The notes beneath the pieces were generated by a model that saw nothing but the letters and a program-made list of their open reading frames with translations, did no database searches and was not told the DNA's origin. Source: Lithospermum erythrorhizon (Eukaryota; Streptophyta; Magnoliopsida; Boraginales; Boraginaceae). From it: 64,000 bases of DNA. Each line of letters opens with the position of its first letter. Position 1 is the first letter of the stretch. Positions 35,851 to 47,441 of this stretch are shown piece by piece. A program made the position numbers and the translations under genes. The stretch spans positions 1 through 64,000 of the forward strand of contig JADFUC010001792.1 of the NCBI GenBank assembly GCA_019722365.1, written 5' to 3'.

Positions 35851-36700
35851 CTAGATACTTACCTGGAAGTTATTACGTTCAAAGAACGTGACATTCCGTG
35901 ACTCTAATATTGTATTCTTGTTCACTCGTGAATTGTCACTCTTATGAACAAGAAACCGATATGCATTACTATTGTGAGCATATCCAATAAAAATTGCATC
36001 AACCGTTTTAGGACCAATAGTCACCTGCTTAGGAGGAGGTAACATGACCTTCGCCAAACACCCCCACACTCGAAGATGTTTGTAGGTTGGAGCTCTACCT
36101 TTGAACAATTCAAACGGGGTCTTATCCTCATCTTTGCGAGGAATTTTGTTCAAGAGGTAGTTAGCTGTAAGGATCGCTTCCCCACACATTCCTTGAGGTA
36201 AGCCAGAACTTATCAACAAGGCGTTCATCATCTCTTTCAATGATCGATTTTTCCTTTCAGCAATCCCATTAGATTGGGGAGAATATGGTGGGGTCACTTC
36301 GTGAACAATACCACGCTCAGCACAAAATTGACCAAATGGTGAGACATGTTCACCACCTCTATCACTTCACTACTTTTTATCTTTTCTCAAGTTGATTTCT
36401 TTCAACTTCTTCTTCTTTATAAAGTACAAATTTATCGATTGCCTCATTTTTACTTTTCATCAAGTATACATAGCAAAATTTTGTACTATCATCTACAAAG
36501 GTGATAAAGTACTCATTTCACCTTTGGATTGACTGGGCTCATATCATTAATAATGCCATCAGGAACAAGATCGAGAGGCTTATTATTTCTAACCACGGTT
36601 GGAAATGTTGCTCTCGTCGATTTTGCTTCAACACACGTTTTCACACTTGTAATTCTTTATCGATAAATTCATTAGGGTATGACTTGAATCTCGATCATTC
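35851..36700 (-). pseudogene. Copia integrase C-terminal part
   Basis: The 148-codon ORF at 36297-35851 gives PPYSPQSNGIAERKNRSL (with the catalytic Glu in AERKN), LPQGMCGEAILTANYLLNKI, and the GKR-type end IFIGYAHNSNAYRFLVH. This is the longest intact stretch of the element. The N-terminal catalytic Asp residues lie in the broken 36300-36700 part. Confidence 0.85.
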
Positions 36701-37275
36701 TTCTTCGCAAAGAATTAGAGTTCACATGTCCTAAATCCTTACTATGCCATAAATTAGAGTACTCACAAACATAGGCAATATTATTTTTATTCATCTTGTT
36801 TGTAACCATTACATTCATTTTGGAAGTTACTCATTTAACACATAAATTTTCCAACAAACATGCCCGACTTGGAAAGTACAACTTTGTCGACTCAATTACA
36901 AAGTTTAAAACCATGTTTGCTAAGTAAAGAACCAGACACGGGGTTCTTCCTGTTCCGGGGACGCTGCAACATTCCTTCACGCGACTTCCTTCCCGGTCAT
37001 TCTCAAAGCACTACGCTCCTTTCTCCCTCAACGCTGAGTTGCATTATTCGCCATGTGTACATCTTCTCACCATTCGCAAGTGTCTTGAATGTAGAAAAGT
37101 GATCATTGACCGAGCAAATGTGCCTAGTAGCACCAGTATCGATCCACTACTCTTGTGGGTTCGCGGCTCAAAGCTCACCCTCGTAAAATCACAAACGACA
37201 AGCCGATCTCGGCTCCGATTCTTTGGTGACCACATTCGCCATCTTTTTCCCATTATTACTTCTCTTCTTGGCCGC

Positions 37276-38357
37276 TTACACTGGCGACTTATGACCACGT
37301 TTGTTACAATTGTAACACACCCCATCAAAAGCCTTGAAGGAATTCCCTTGAGAAGCCGAACCGCTTTTCTTGAAACTATTTCCCTTAGGTGCAAAATCAT
37401 TCTTCTTCTTCCCCTTGAAAGACCTCGAAGAAGACCCAAATTCCACAACATTCACCTTGTGACTCCCAGAGGGAGTTGGGATAAATGTCACAATTCCAAA
37501 TTCTCTCCTATTGCCCTCTCTTTTCATTCTCAAGCGAACAGATAATTGCAACATGTTCATATCCTTTCACAGGCTTCAAATAGTTCTTTAAGCTCATCCA
37601 AGATGGTGTACTCTCCTCGACATTTCTGAAAGAACTCCTTTAAATATTTCTGCCCAAGCCCATTCCTCTTCAACTTCTTGAAGCCTCGTGGAAGACAACC
37701 CAAGTTCTCGAACCGATCATCCACCGATTTTTCATCCACCATTTTATAAATACCCGTAAAATCTTCCCACAATAAATTTTGAACCCGTGATCTTGAGTCT
37801 TATACTTGAACTCGCGCGGCCCCAACATCGCTTTTGTAGTAGCGTATGTTTTATATACGCTATACAACTCATCCGACAAATAAGTCAACAAATACTATAC
37901 CAAATAATCGGAGTGTCTCCAGGAGTCGACCGCAGCCAAACTCCAAACACCATCATCTTGAACCGTAGGAGGTTCCTCAACCAAGAACCGCTGCAAGTCT
38001 GCTGTCACAGATAGAACATCACTTGTTCTCGCCACCCTTTGGAAATTCCGACCGAAAAACACAGAGGCTTCGCTGGTCATTTTCCGCATTTAATCGAACA
38101 ATTGAGGCCGAGAGGTAAAGCCGACGGTGGTCAAGTAGCGGCCGGAGGAATCGGGCCGAGAGCTACTAGCACCTCGAAAGTAACCGTGATTCGGAATGTA
38201 AAGAACCACACCCGGAACATAGGGAGGAAGTGTAACCCCAGGGACGAACGCCGGAACATTCTGACAATCAACACCATCCGTAACACCACTGACCACAACC
38301 GGAAATCAATATTAGCATCAAATGACACCACATCGAAGTATCAACATTGGATTCCAT
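37276..38357 (-). pseudogene. Copia gag remnant with CCHC knuckle
   Basis: The gag start is likely the ATG at 38357 (MESNVDTS). Downstream short frames (37891-37557) look like UBN2/gag sequence, and 37560-37276 ends with CYNCNKRGHKS, a CX2CX4HX4C nucleocapsid knuckle whose last cysteine is altered. Frames are broken repeatedly. Confidence 0.7.
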
Positions 38358-38401
38358 TGCAAAAGTGTTGTGTGTAGCTCCGGGTCGAACTGCTTTAAGC
38401 C

Positions 38402-39325
38402 GTAGGGAGCTAATAGAAAACCGAACTATACAACAAGATTTTGCAAAGAAATAATACAATGTGCATACGAAAATTACAATGAATGTGATTACAATCAAAA
38501 CAAAAGAAAAAAACGATTACAATCAAATGATTAAACAAAACGAAACCGGATCAAGTCACGTCCGACGCTTTCCTTAAAATGTATCTCTCGACTCCTCTTC
38601 CCAAACGGTGCTTAGGGACTTAATTAGGTGATCGCTCTTCCCCGTGGATAAAATGACCCACCGACGACTTCACAAGCACAAGCGATCGATCGACGAACCG
38701 CCCCACGAATACGATCACTGAAAACAAACGAAACGGTAGAACGGGTGCTCTCGGATTTTGTGTAGTGTGTGCTTTTCTTTCTCGATTTCTCTCGTGTTTT
38801 TTTTTGACGATGGATTTTCTTCAAATAATATGTGTAGGTCAGTCAAGCAACCAAACGTCTTTGCATTGGGCGTGCACTAAACACCCCTTTAATGAAAGCA
38901 AATAAAAAACGTATAATCGGCTTATTTGGATTTGGAATGCCAAATCAAATTCTCGACATTTCAAGTTTGAAATGTGCAAAAACCGAACTCGACTGAAAGC
39001 AAAGTTGGCTCTCGCACGACTCTGAACCGCATTCGTGTCCGCAGGTCGCACACACGCACCTGGCTTCACAATTTCCGAGCTTATTTTCCCCGGATTTGTA
39101 CCCCTCGCGGGCGGCCAGAGAGTTTTGCATAAGTAGTCAACATCACATTACTAAGGCTTAGGAGCCTTAGTTATAAATCATTACCTCCCACACTCTCGTC
39201 CAATGCGGTACGACGGATTTTCCAAACTTTATGGTTTGATCCCATCTTCGGTGGCAAGCCCATCGACACACAAACGGTAGGCAAAATCTTGGATTCACAA
39301 CGCCTAATATTCACTTTATCCAACA
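38402..39325 (-). repeat. Copia LTR, copy 2 (shared middle LTR)
   Basis: About 920 bp, the best partner of 32601-33510. It ends CCAACA at 39320-39325 and is followed by the same polypurine tract (39326-39335). It is therefore flanked on its right by internal 3' sequence of another copy, not by host DNA. Confidence 0.8.
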
Positions 39326-40708
39326 TCCCCCACATGAATCAAAAATTTGTATTCAAACAAAAACAATAAAACTTAATATCCCCCACAGATACAAATTTGA
39401 AAAGATTTTGACTCGAGCACGTATAGCAAATAATGACCGATTCTCGTGATAGGATAGTAGTGTGCGATGGCCTTGGAACCTTCCTTGTGTACATATGTTT
39501 ACATTCACCAACAGACATAGTAGACGCGATATCTTGGAACTAATCTGCCTTTGGTAGCAAATGATGACATACTTCACACAAGTCTCGGACATCTCGACTC
39601 GTGACGCTTCTCACTCATTGCCAAGGTCCGGTTAAAGCCTTGACACGTGCCCGGCTCTCGCGGAGTTGTCGCCAAGAAATGCACCCTCCCGAGCATTTCT
39701 CTCTAAAGCGGCCCCTCATTTTAGCTCTCACATAGGCGACTCTTCATATTATTTCGAAAGTAACCCGCCAAGTACTCTTCAAGATCTCACATGTAGTCAT
39801 TAAAAAGCATGCTTAACCTACCTCGCTGGTATCATCAAGCTTCTATCTAGGAAATGTGGAATCTCCTACGCAATCTACTAATACACATGAGCGCTTGTCC
39901 CTGAACCTCGAATTGGGATCTCCACCAACAAGGTAGGTCAAGCTACCTCATCTCGTATTTTTTCTCAAGGGTTTTCAATCCCATTCATTCGGATGATTTC
40001 TCAACTAGTTCTTTTCTTAACCCTTTGGTTAGTGGATCCGCAATGTTATCCTTTGATCTCACATGATCAACAACGATAACTCCAGTTGAGATTAATTGTC
40101 TAATGGTATTATGTCATCGACGAATATGTCTCGACTTACCATTATACAAGTGGTCACAGGCCTCCCAATCAAGGTATCATTGTCACAAAGATATGCAAAT
40201 TGAGGCGCCTGTTTTTCCCACTCCGGAATGTCCTCAAGGAATTGCATTAACCATTCAACTTCTTCCCCACACTTTTCTAAGGCAATGAACTCAAACTCCA
40301 TCGTGGATCTGGCAATTAGCGTTTGTTTTGAGGACTTCCACACACAAATGCATCAAATAAAGTGGTCACATATCCACTAGTAGCCATTGAATCACCAAGA
40401 TTTGCATCCAATTTGCATCCGTGTACTCCCTCAGCATGCCCGGATAACGCCAGAGTAGTGCAACCCAGACTCCGAGTATGTCTCAAGTACTCGCATCATA
40501 GCTTCAATGATCGCCACTGGATTACCTCTCAGATATTCTAATTTGCTTACCGAATAAGCTATATCCGCCTTAAGCATAACTCATCGTGAAATACGAGACT
40601 CAATAACTCGAAAATACTCAAGTTGAGACACACTTTCCCCTTTATTCTTCGTAAGGTATCAATGTTCATCCACTGGAGTCGACATTCTCCCAAATCATTC
40701 CGGCAAAA
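39326..40708 (-). mobile_element. 3' internal fragment of a second copia copy
   Basis: Repeats 33511-34908: polypurine tract, 3' non-coding part, and the RNase H segment at 40343-40092 ([20 protein letters not shown]). Its homology with the first copy stops at about 40708 (the position equivalent to 34908, in 'GCAAAATTT'), where it joins LTR sequence. All of gag, integrase and most of RT are missing. Confidence 0.8.
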
Positions 40709-40712
40709 TTTC

Positions 40713-41276
40713 TTGTGTAGCGTGTGCTTTTCTTTCTCATTTCTCGTGTTTTTTTTGGTCAATGGATTTTCTTCAAAGCAATATGTGTAGGTTGTCGCTA
40801 ACCAAAACGCTCTTCCTTGCATTAAGGTACCAAACACCCTTAATGAGCAAATAAAACGTATGTAACTGCCATTTGATTTGAATGCCAAATCAAATTCTGA
40901 TTTCAAGTTTGAAATGTGCAAAACCGAACTCGACCGGAAGCAAAGTTGGCTCGCACGACTCCCCTTTCGAACCGCACTGCGTGTTCACAGTCGCACACGC
41001 ACCGGGTTTCACAATTCCGAGCCTATTTTCCCCCGGATTTGCACCCTGCCGCGGGGCGCTGCAGGTAGTTTGCATAAGTAGTCAATCATACTACTAAGGC
41101 TGGGCTACTAGAGCCTTAGTTGGCAACTGTCACTCTCCCACACTCTCGTCCAATGTGGTACAACGTGATTTTCCAAACTTTATGGTTTGATCCCATCTTT
41201 GCGCAAGCTCATTGACACAATAAACGAGGCAAATTCTTTTGATTCACAACGCCTGAATATTCACTTTGGTCCAACA
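40713..41276 (-). repeat. Copia LTR, copy 3 (5' part only)
   Basis: Homologous to 32975-33510 and 38760-39325, and ends in the same CCAACA at 41271-41276. Host-like sequence (AGGTGGTTGTTCC) follows instead of a polypurine tract, so 41276 is the outer 5' end of the array. The first third of the LTR is missing. Confidence 0.8.
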
Positions 41277-43977
41277 AGGTGGTTGTTCCTCGTGGTTGAA
41301 CAGAATCGCACAAGAAGAATACAAGATTAATGAATCATAACTCTTTCACAATTTAATTCACTTTATAAGTCACTAATAAGGAAGCGTTGTTAATAATATG
41401 AAGGTTTTGCTGCTTACTAGTAAATTATGATGTTTCGTTGAGTGGGTCTTAAATACTTAAGTTGGAGTTGTATTTGTATGTTTAGAGCGAATTGTAATCA
41501 TCATGCTTAAAAGGGTACATACCTCATTACCCGATCCATTCAAGAAGATCTCCACCACCCCACAACCGATCCAAAATTCCTTTAAAATTTGAAGCCGCGA
41601 CCACCATCTACGCACCACTACCCCCTTTAAATTCCTCACCATCGCAGTAACCTGACAAATAATTTTTGGATAACCTAGGCTTTTAGAAAGTGGACATTCA
41701 TGAGTTTGAAAATCTCATTTGTCTTGAGTAATTTATCATAAAAACACAAAGATGGGAGAAATAAAGATGGGTTAAATTGTGGAATCATGGGTTGAGGCTC
41801 GAAGCTATGAAGTGAGTTCGACGGAGCAAAATTCTTAGAAAATGTTAAATTATTATATTGAATACCAAATAAATATAAAAAATGGTATTTAATATAAATA
41901 AGAAATACCAATAAGCATAACTAAATGATATTTTTTCGATTTAAGAACACTATATTAATTAAAATGGTATATTATTGTAACAATCATAGTTATTGTTAAA
42001 TTATTAGATTGCATATCAAATTGATATTTTAGTATAAATGAGAAACAAGCATAGCCAAAAGATATTTTTCTGGATTAAGAACACAATATTAGATGAAGAT
42101 GGTATAATATTAAAATATTAATAGTTATTATTAAATTATTAGCTTGAATATCAAATACATAAAAAATGGTATTTTCAATTATTGCCTTACCTTTTCATTT
42201 TTCATAACTAGAATGTCATTACTCAAACAACTTTGTTTTGATAAGTATAACATCACTGTATTTAATTTAACAATCAAATGTAATAATATACTTTTGTATA
42301 ATCAATATAGTATTATATGGAACAAACCAAATATAATTACATTCATTAATATGGTATTCCAAAAGACAATATCAAAGAAATTCTGAGAGTAATCACATTA
42401 CATACATTTATATACTATTGTGTATTGTTAAATGTGGTATTATATGCAAAAATCAAATACCATTACATCTATTAAACATAGAAATTCTAAAAATATTAAA
42501 CATAAAATTTAAAAATAATGAATACCATTATTAAAAAGACAGTCGGATTTTTGCTATGTTAACACATACCATACTTATAAAATAAATGGTATTTCAGACT
42601 AATTCTAAGATGATTTCCCCAAACTCTTGTGTAATAGGACATAACAAGATACATCTCAAAAATATTTTTATGATATTTCAATGATGGCTTTATGATATTA
42701 GAAACACATTAAAATTAAAATTCTAAAAAATAATGATTTACAATTTTATAAAGGGCTAAAGGCACTAACCATCACTGAACTTTTACTCGGGTTTCCATTC
42801 CATCACTCAATTTTTAAAGTGTTTCATTCCATCACCCAACTTCCGACAATTGACAAATTTGGTCCCGACGTCAAAATGACCATTAAAACACTAACTCCGT
42901 AGGAATATTTTAGTCAAATAACGACCTTTCCCCACCATCACCTTATTTTTTACTCTTTTTCAAATCATATCAATTTAAATGGATATCAATATCCGGAACA
43001 AATGATATTATTATATGATGACCCCTAATTAACCATACTTTACTCCTTTTCAAATCATATCACCCTAAATGGATTTCTATTACAAATGATATTCAATAAG
43101 CTGTGCAATACTCCTAGGACATATTTATGAAGAAAACAAGATTGAAAAAGTAAAAGGATCTAAAGTTTGGCATGATTATTGGTCATTAAATAATAAAATG
43201 ATCTAATGTTTAACATGCGGAGCACTACAACCTAAAATATAGTTAATTCAAGTAACAATACCCAATCAGATACACACAAATCTAAAGAAATTAACGAAAT
43301 GATTTGATAAAAATGAGGTCAATTCGAGTAAAACAATATCCATGCTGCACCTAACAAAAAATTCCTCACTTAATTCAAAGCTGAGTTCTCACAAAATGAA
43401 AAAATAAAATTAATAACAATTACCGCTTACAACAAACTTGGGGTAAGTGGAGTCGTTAGAAGTTGTGGGAATTCAAGGTCGGTGCTCGCCGCCATTTCAG
43501 CGAGTGACGCGGCCTAAATCGATACGGGTCGTAGATTATGTTTTATTTTATTTTATTTAATTTTGTAAAAAAATTAAAATTATGCAAATGACTAGAATAT
43601 CTCTATTTAATCCTTTCTCACTATTAAATAAAAAAATCATTTAAAATGAGATATCTAATGGTTAAGATCTGGGTAAGCCTCGTGCTTATAAAAAAATCCT
43701 AATCATACAACAAATTATCTACCTGAAGCTCATTTATTTACGATAATAATAAGATTACCAAAAGTAACCTTAGGGTTTTGAATAAAAAGAAGAGAGCTGA
43801 GTCAAAGGAATCTGCCGCCTCCTCAGTTTTATTTAGTCTATTCTTTTCTGTTCCGTCGGACTTCCGACATATCCCTTCCCTCTCCTCGCCTATTCCTTTT
43901 TTCTATCCCAAAAAATTAAAATAAAAAAAGTTCCACTGTTTCATTTTTGATAAATAACGAGGAGAGGGAAGGTTAAG
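41277..43977. other. Intergenic, AT-rich, with simple tandem repeats; no gene
   Basis: Contains the tandem repeat at 41845-42180 and a 90-bp direct repeat (42951-42990 against 43041-43080). A segment at 42770-42900 reads like part of a dispersed repeat ('CATTCCATCAC' occurs twice). The ORFs in 41457-42386 are low-complexity. The last 300 bp should be the PABP promoter and leader. Confidence 0.45.
41845..42180. repeat. AT-rich tandem repeat, about 2.4 units of 135-151 bp
   Basis: Units begin with TTAAATTATTA at 41845, 41996 and 42131. They share the order 'ATGGTAT', 'GATATTTTT', 'GATT(T)AAGAACAC' and 'TAGTTATT'. Units are diverged. No terminal structure is seen. Confidence 0.65.
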
Positions 43978-44009
43978 ACAAAAAAAAAAAAAGAAAAATA
44001 GAAAAAACG
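43978..44009 (+). promoter_or_regulatory. Oligo(A)-rich leader just upstream of the PABP start codon
   Basis: The 30 nt before the ATG at 44010 contain a run of 13 A and further A-runs broken by single G or T. PABPs bind oligo(A), and A-rich leaders autoregulate PABP mRNA in animals. The same role here is an inference from position and composition. Confidence 0.4.
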
Positions 44010-46850
44010 ATGGCAGATGTTGCGCAAATTGAGAGTGGTGGTGGAAGTGGGGCGGTGACATCACTGTACGTGGGGGATCTGGAAGTGAACGTGACTGATG
44101 GTCAACTGTTCGATCTGTTCAATCAGTTCATTCCGGTAGTCTCCGTTAGGGTATGCAGGGATCTGGCCACTCGGCGGTCCCTCGGTTACGGCTACGTCAA
44201 CTACACCAATCCTCAGGATGCTGCCAGGGCTTTGGAACTCCTCAACTTCACCACTCTCAACGACAAGCCCATCCGAGTCATGTACTCCAACAGAGACCCC
44301 ACCACTCGCAAAACCGGCTCTGCTAATATCTTTATTAAGAATCTCGACAAGGCTATCGACCACAAAGGCTCCCCAACGACAAAACCAAATTTACAAATGT
44401 ATTTGTTAAAAACTTATCTGACTCCGTAACTGAAGACGATCTCCAGAAAGCTTTCGCTGAGTTTGGAAAACTCACTAGCATTGTTGTCATGCGAGATGAG
44501 GATGGGAAATCAAAATGCTTTGGCTTTGTAAACTTTGAGAGTCCAGATGACGCTGCTAGGTCTGTTGATTCCCTCAATGGATATAAGTTTGATGACAAGC
44601 CATGGTATGTTTGTCGGGCGCAGAAGAAATCCGAAAGGGAGCGTGATTTGAAAATTCAGTTTGAGCAGACTGTCAAGGAGGCAGCTGAGAAGTCTCAAGG
44701 CTTGAATCTATACATTAAAAATATAGATGACAGTGTAGATGACGATAAGCTCAAGGAAATGTTCTCTTCATTCGGGACAATAACCTCTTGCAAGGTTCCA
44801 CTCACTTTCCATGCTACTTTCATCACGTATGATATATTTCTTTCGAATTACAATATTTTTTATAAATAAGTACCTAATGTTATAGGTCATGCGAGATCCT
44901 GTTGGTGTAAGCAAGGGATCCGGATTTGTTGCATTCTCTACCCCTGAAGAAGCATCAAAAGCAGTAAGTTTGTACAATGCACATTCCGGAACGTTTATAG
45001 GTCCAATAGGTCAATTATGTATTGCCCATCTTTTGGATTGCAATCGAATGATCTACTCCTGATTGTTTGTATGTTTGGCCCTGTTTGCCATCAGCTAAGT
45101 AACTAGAAATTACTTAACTCCTTAAGCTATCTAATGATTTTGGTCTTCTGGGTGTTTGTGAATCTATGTTGTTTCAGCTGATGGAGATGAATGGCAAGAT
45201 GGTTATTGGCAAACCTCTCTATGTTGCCTTTGCTCAGAGGAAAGAGGACAGAAGAGCAAGATTGCAGGTACTTCCAAATCTTCATTGCCATCTAACTTGG
45301 TTCATATTAATGTTTTCGATAGTCCTGTTTAAGTTCCTGGTTTTGACACTAACATCAGCTTACTTCACAATTTATGCAGGCTCAATTTTCTCAGCTGCGT
45401 CCCATTGCTGTTGCACCTTCAGTTGCACCTCGTATGCCCATGTATGCTCCAACTGGTCCGGGAATGGGGCAACAGATATTCTATGGCCAGCATCCACCTG
45501 CCATCATTCCTCCGCAAGTAATTCCAACGTCCTTCTGTTTATTTATGAATATTTAGAAATATTCTTAGTTCATTTAAAACGAAATTAGTAATATTATTAT
45601 TTAAACTGAGAAGGGATATGTTTGCAGCTTGGATTATCTATTTTTTTAATTTATGTTTTTGCCATGCAAGTCTAAGAATATCTTTCTGTTATAAATATAG
45701 CTTACTTTTCGTATAAATATGCATTTCCCTGTTTTGTGGCTAGCAAGAATTTCTAGTGTACCGTAAATTGCATTCTGTTTTTTCTTTCTTGTCAATATAG
45801 TCCATATTCTTTCATTTACACCCTTAAAAATATGTTATTACTATGATTTTGCAGCCTGGCTTTGGGTATCCGCAGCAACTAGTTCCTGGCGCAAGGCCCG
45901 GGGCTCCTCCGATGCCTAATTTCTTCATGCCTATGCTTCCTCAAGGGCCACCAGGACCACGTCCTGGTGCCCGTCGTCCTCAAGCTTCTTTTCAGCAGGG
46001 TCAACTACCAGTACCACCAATTCACCAGCAGATGATTAATTTTTGGAACTATCGTTTACATGTGATTTGAATCTTTTTGTGCTGTTTCAACATAAGCGTT
46101 TGCTTCATTTATTTTTTATCTCTGTTCATTTGATGACAGATGGCGCCAAGGGGACGTGGTAATCGCTACCTTCGTGGTGGTCCCGAAGTCAATTCCTCAA
46201 ATGGCCCCACTGGCATGTCAGCTAATAACCTAGCAGCTCTGGCATCTGTCTTGGCTAATTCTACGCCAGCTCAGCAAAGGATGGTAAGCTGCTATTGTTT
46301 ATGTTGATTACGAGGGTGTTTAGGGTCTTCGGAAAAGAGCCCAATCTTGGATCTTTTTTCCTTGAAATATGCTGTCTGCTTGTAGAATACCAGTTGGAAT
46401 CATTTGCTCCCTCTGCGGTATCATGGTCTCTCAATCTATGTGTTTATATTTGTAGACTGAACTGAGATTACAAGTGATAGTTGTTAGTGGTTTGGTTCTA
46501 TCGTCACTGTTCCATGTCTAACTTCTAGCCGTGGTGCTCTTGGCCCTCTTTGTCTAATAGGTATCTGTTCCAAAAGTAACTTCTGTTATTTTAATGTCTG
46601 GTGCCTGTAGATGTTGGGTGAATGTCTGTATCCTCTTGTTGAACAACTTGAGCCGGATACAGCAGCTAAGGTTACTGGCATGCTTCTGGAAATGGATCAG
46701 ACCGAAGTCCTGCATTTGCTGGAGTCGCCAGATGCTCTAAAATCCAAGGTTGGTGAGGCCATGGATGTCCTTAGGAATGTTACTCAACAGGGGAACAATT
46801 CAGCAGACCAATTTTCTTCATTGTCGATTGATGATGACATAGTTCCCTGA
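44010..46850 (+). CDS. Polyadenylate-binding protein with RRM2 deleted and frame broken
   Basis: Cytoplasmic poly(A)-binding protein for mRNA stability and translation. Exons: 44010-44794, 44886-44963, 45178-45267, 45380-45517, 45855-46061, 46140-46283 and 46611-46850. RRM1 is intact (SLYVGDLEVNVTDGQLFDLF; RNP1 SLGYGYVNY). At about 44365, after IKNLDKAIDHK, the sequence jumps to the linker before RRM3 (DKTKFTNVFVKNL) in another frame, so nearly all of RRM2 is gone. RRM3 (SKCFGFVNF), RRM4 (GSGFVAF), the Pro/Gly/Met linker and the C-terminal MLLE domain (VTGMLLEMDQTEVLHLLESP) are present. Exon 1 is 785 nt, not a multiple of three, while every later exon is, which confirms a frame-breaking deletion. 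As written, translation stops at 44427-44429. This is a real pseudogene or an assembly gap; the splice sites look intact. Confidence 0.85.
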
Positions 46851-47441
46851 AGGAGTGAATTGTTTATCAATTTTTCTATTTGCGTGAGATTGCTGAAGTT
46901 GTTTCAGTTGGAATATATTTTGTTGGTTTGATAATACATTTTGAGACTTAAGCCGATGTGACCTGAATTAATTGATTGTGTTGAAGCCTTCACTCCGTGA
47001 TCGTTGTCGGCTTGGCCCTAGGTTTAAACCAATATAGTAGTAAAATGGTTCAAAAGAAAGGGTGAATCGATAAACAATCAAACAAACATCCTCTCTCGTT
47101 TTGCATAGAATTCCAGCAACAAATCATGATGAGCAAAGAAATGAGCTGTGATCCTTCGCATGTTGTGCATGATCGCTGTGTCAAAGATCTATACTCAATT
47201 ATAGATTGGTGTCGGATTAATTGATGTAAGGATTCTTGACCCACCAATTGGACATGAAAACAAATAGTGATATTCCATTAGTTTACATGCAAAACTGCTG
47301 GCATTTAATACCCTATCTATCTCACATCACTCAGACTGTATAAAACTCTAAAACTAATTTCTTTTTTGAATGATATTGTTTCCCCTTGCCCGAAATTACA
47401 ATTAAAAATGAAAAGCAAAAGAGAAAAGGGTTAACAAACTT
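46851..47441. other. Convergent 3' region between PABP and the U-box gene
   Basis: Holds the 3' UTRs of both genes, which point towards each other. No ORF with a known motif is seen. Confidence 0.5.

Larger units (their letters stand above)
32601..39325 (-). mobile_element. Ty1/copia retrotransposon with two LTRs, degenerate
   Basis: Minus-strand order: 5' LTR (39325-38402), gag (from 38357), CCHC knuckle, integrase (36700-35851), RT (35850-35150), RNase H (34900-34140), polypurine tract, 3' LTR (33510-32601). This is the copia order, with integrase before RT. The reading frame is broken by many small indels. The 5' LTR also serves as the 3' LTR of a second, internally deleted copy to its right. 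Confidence 0.85.

Noticed and set aside
44489..44869. Open frame that could be a separate small RNA-binding protein
   Set aside because: It is RRM3 and the start of RRM4 of the PABP gene, running into the intron after 44794.
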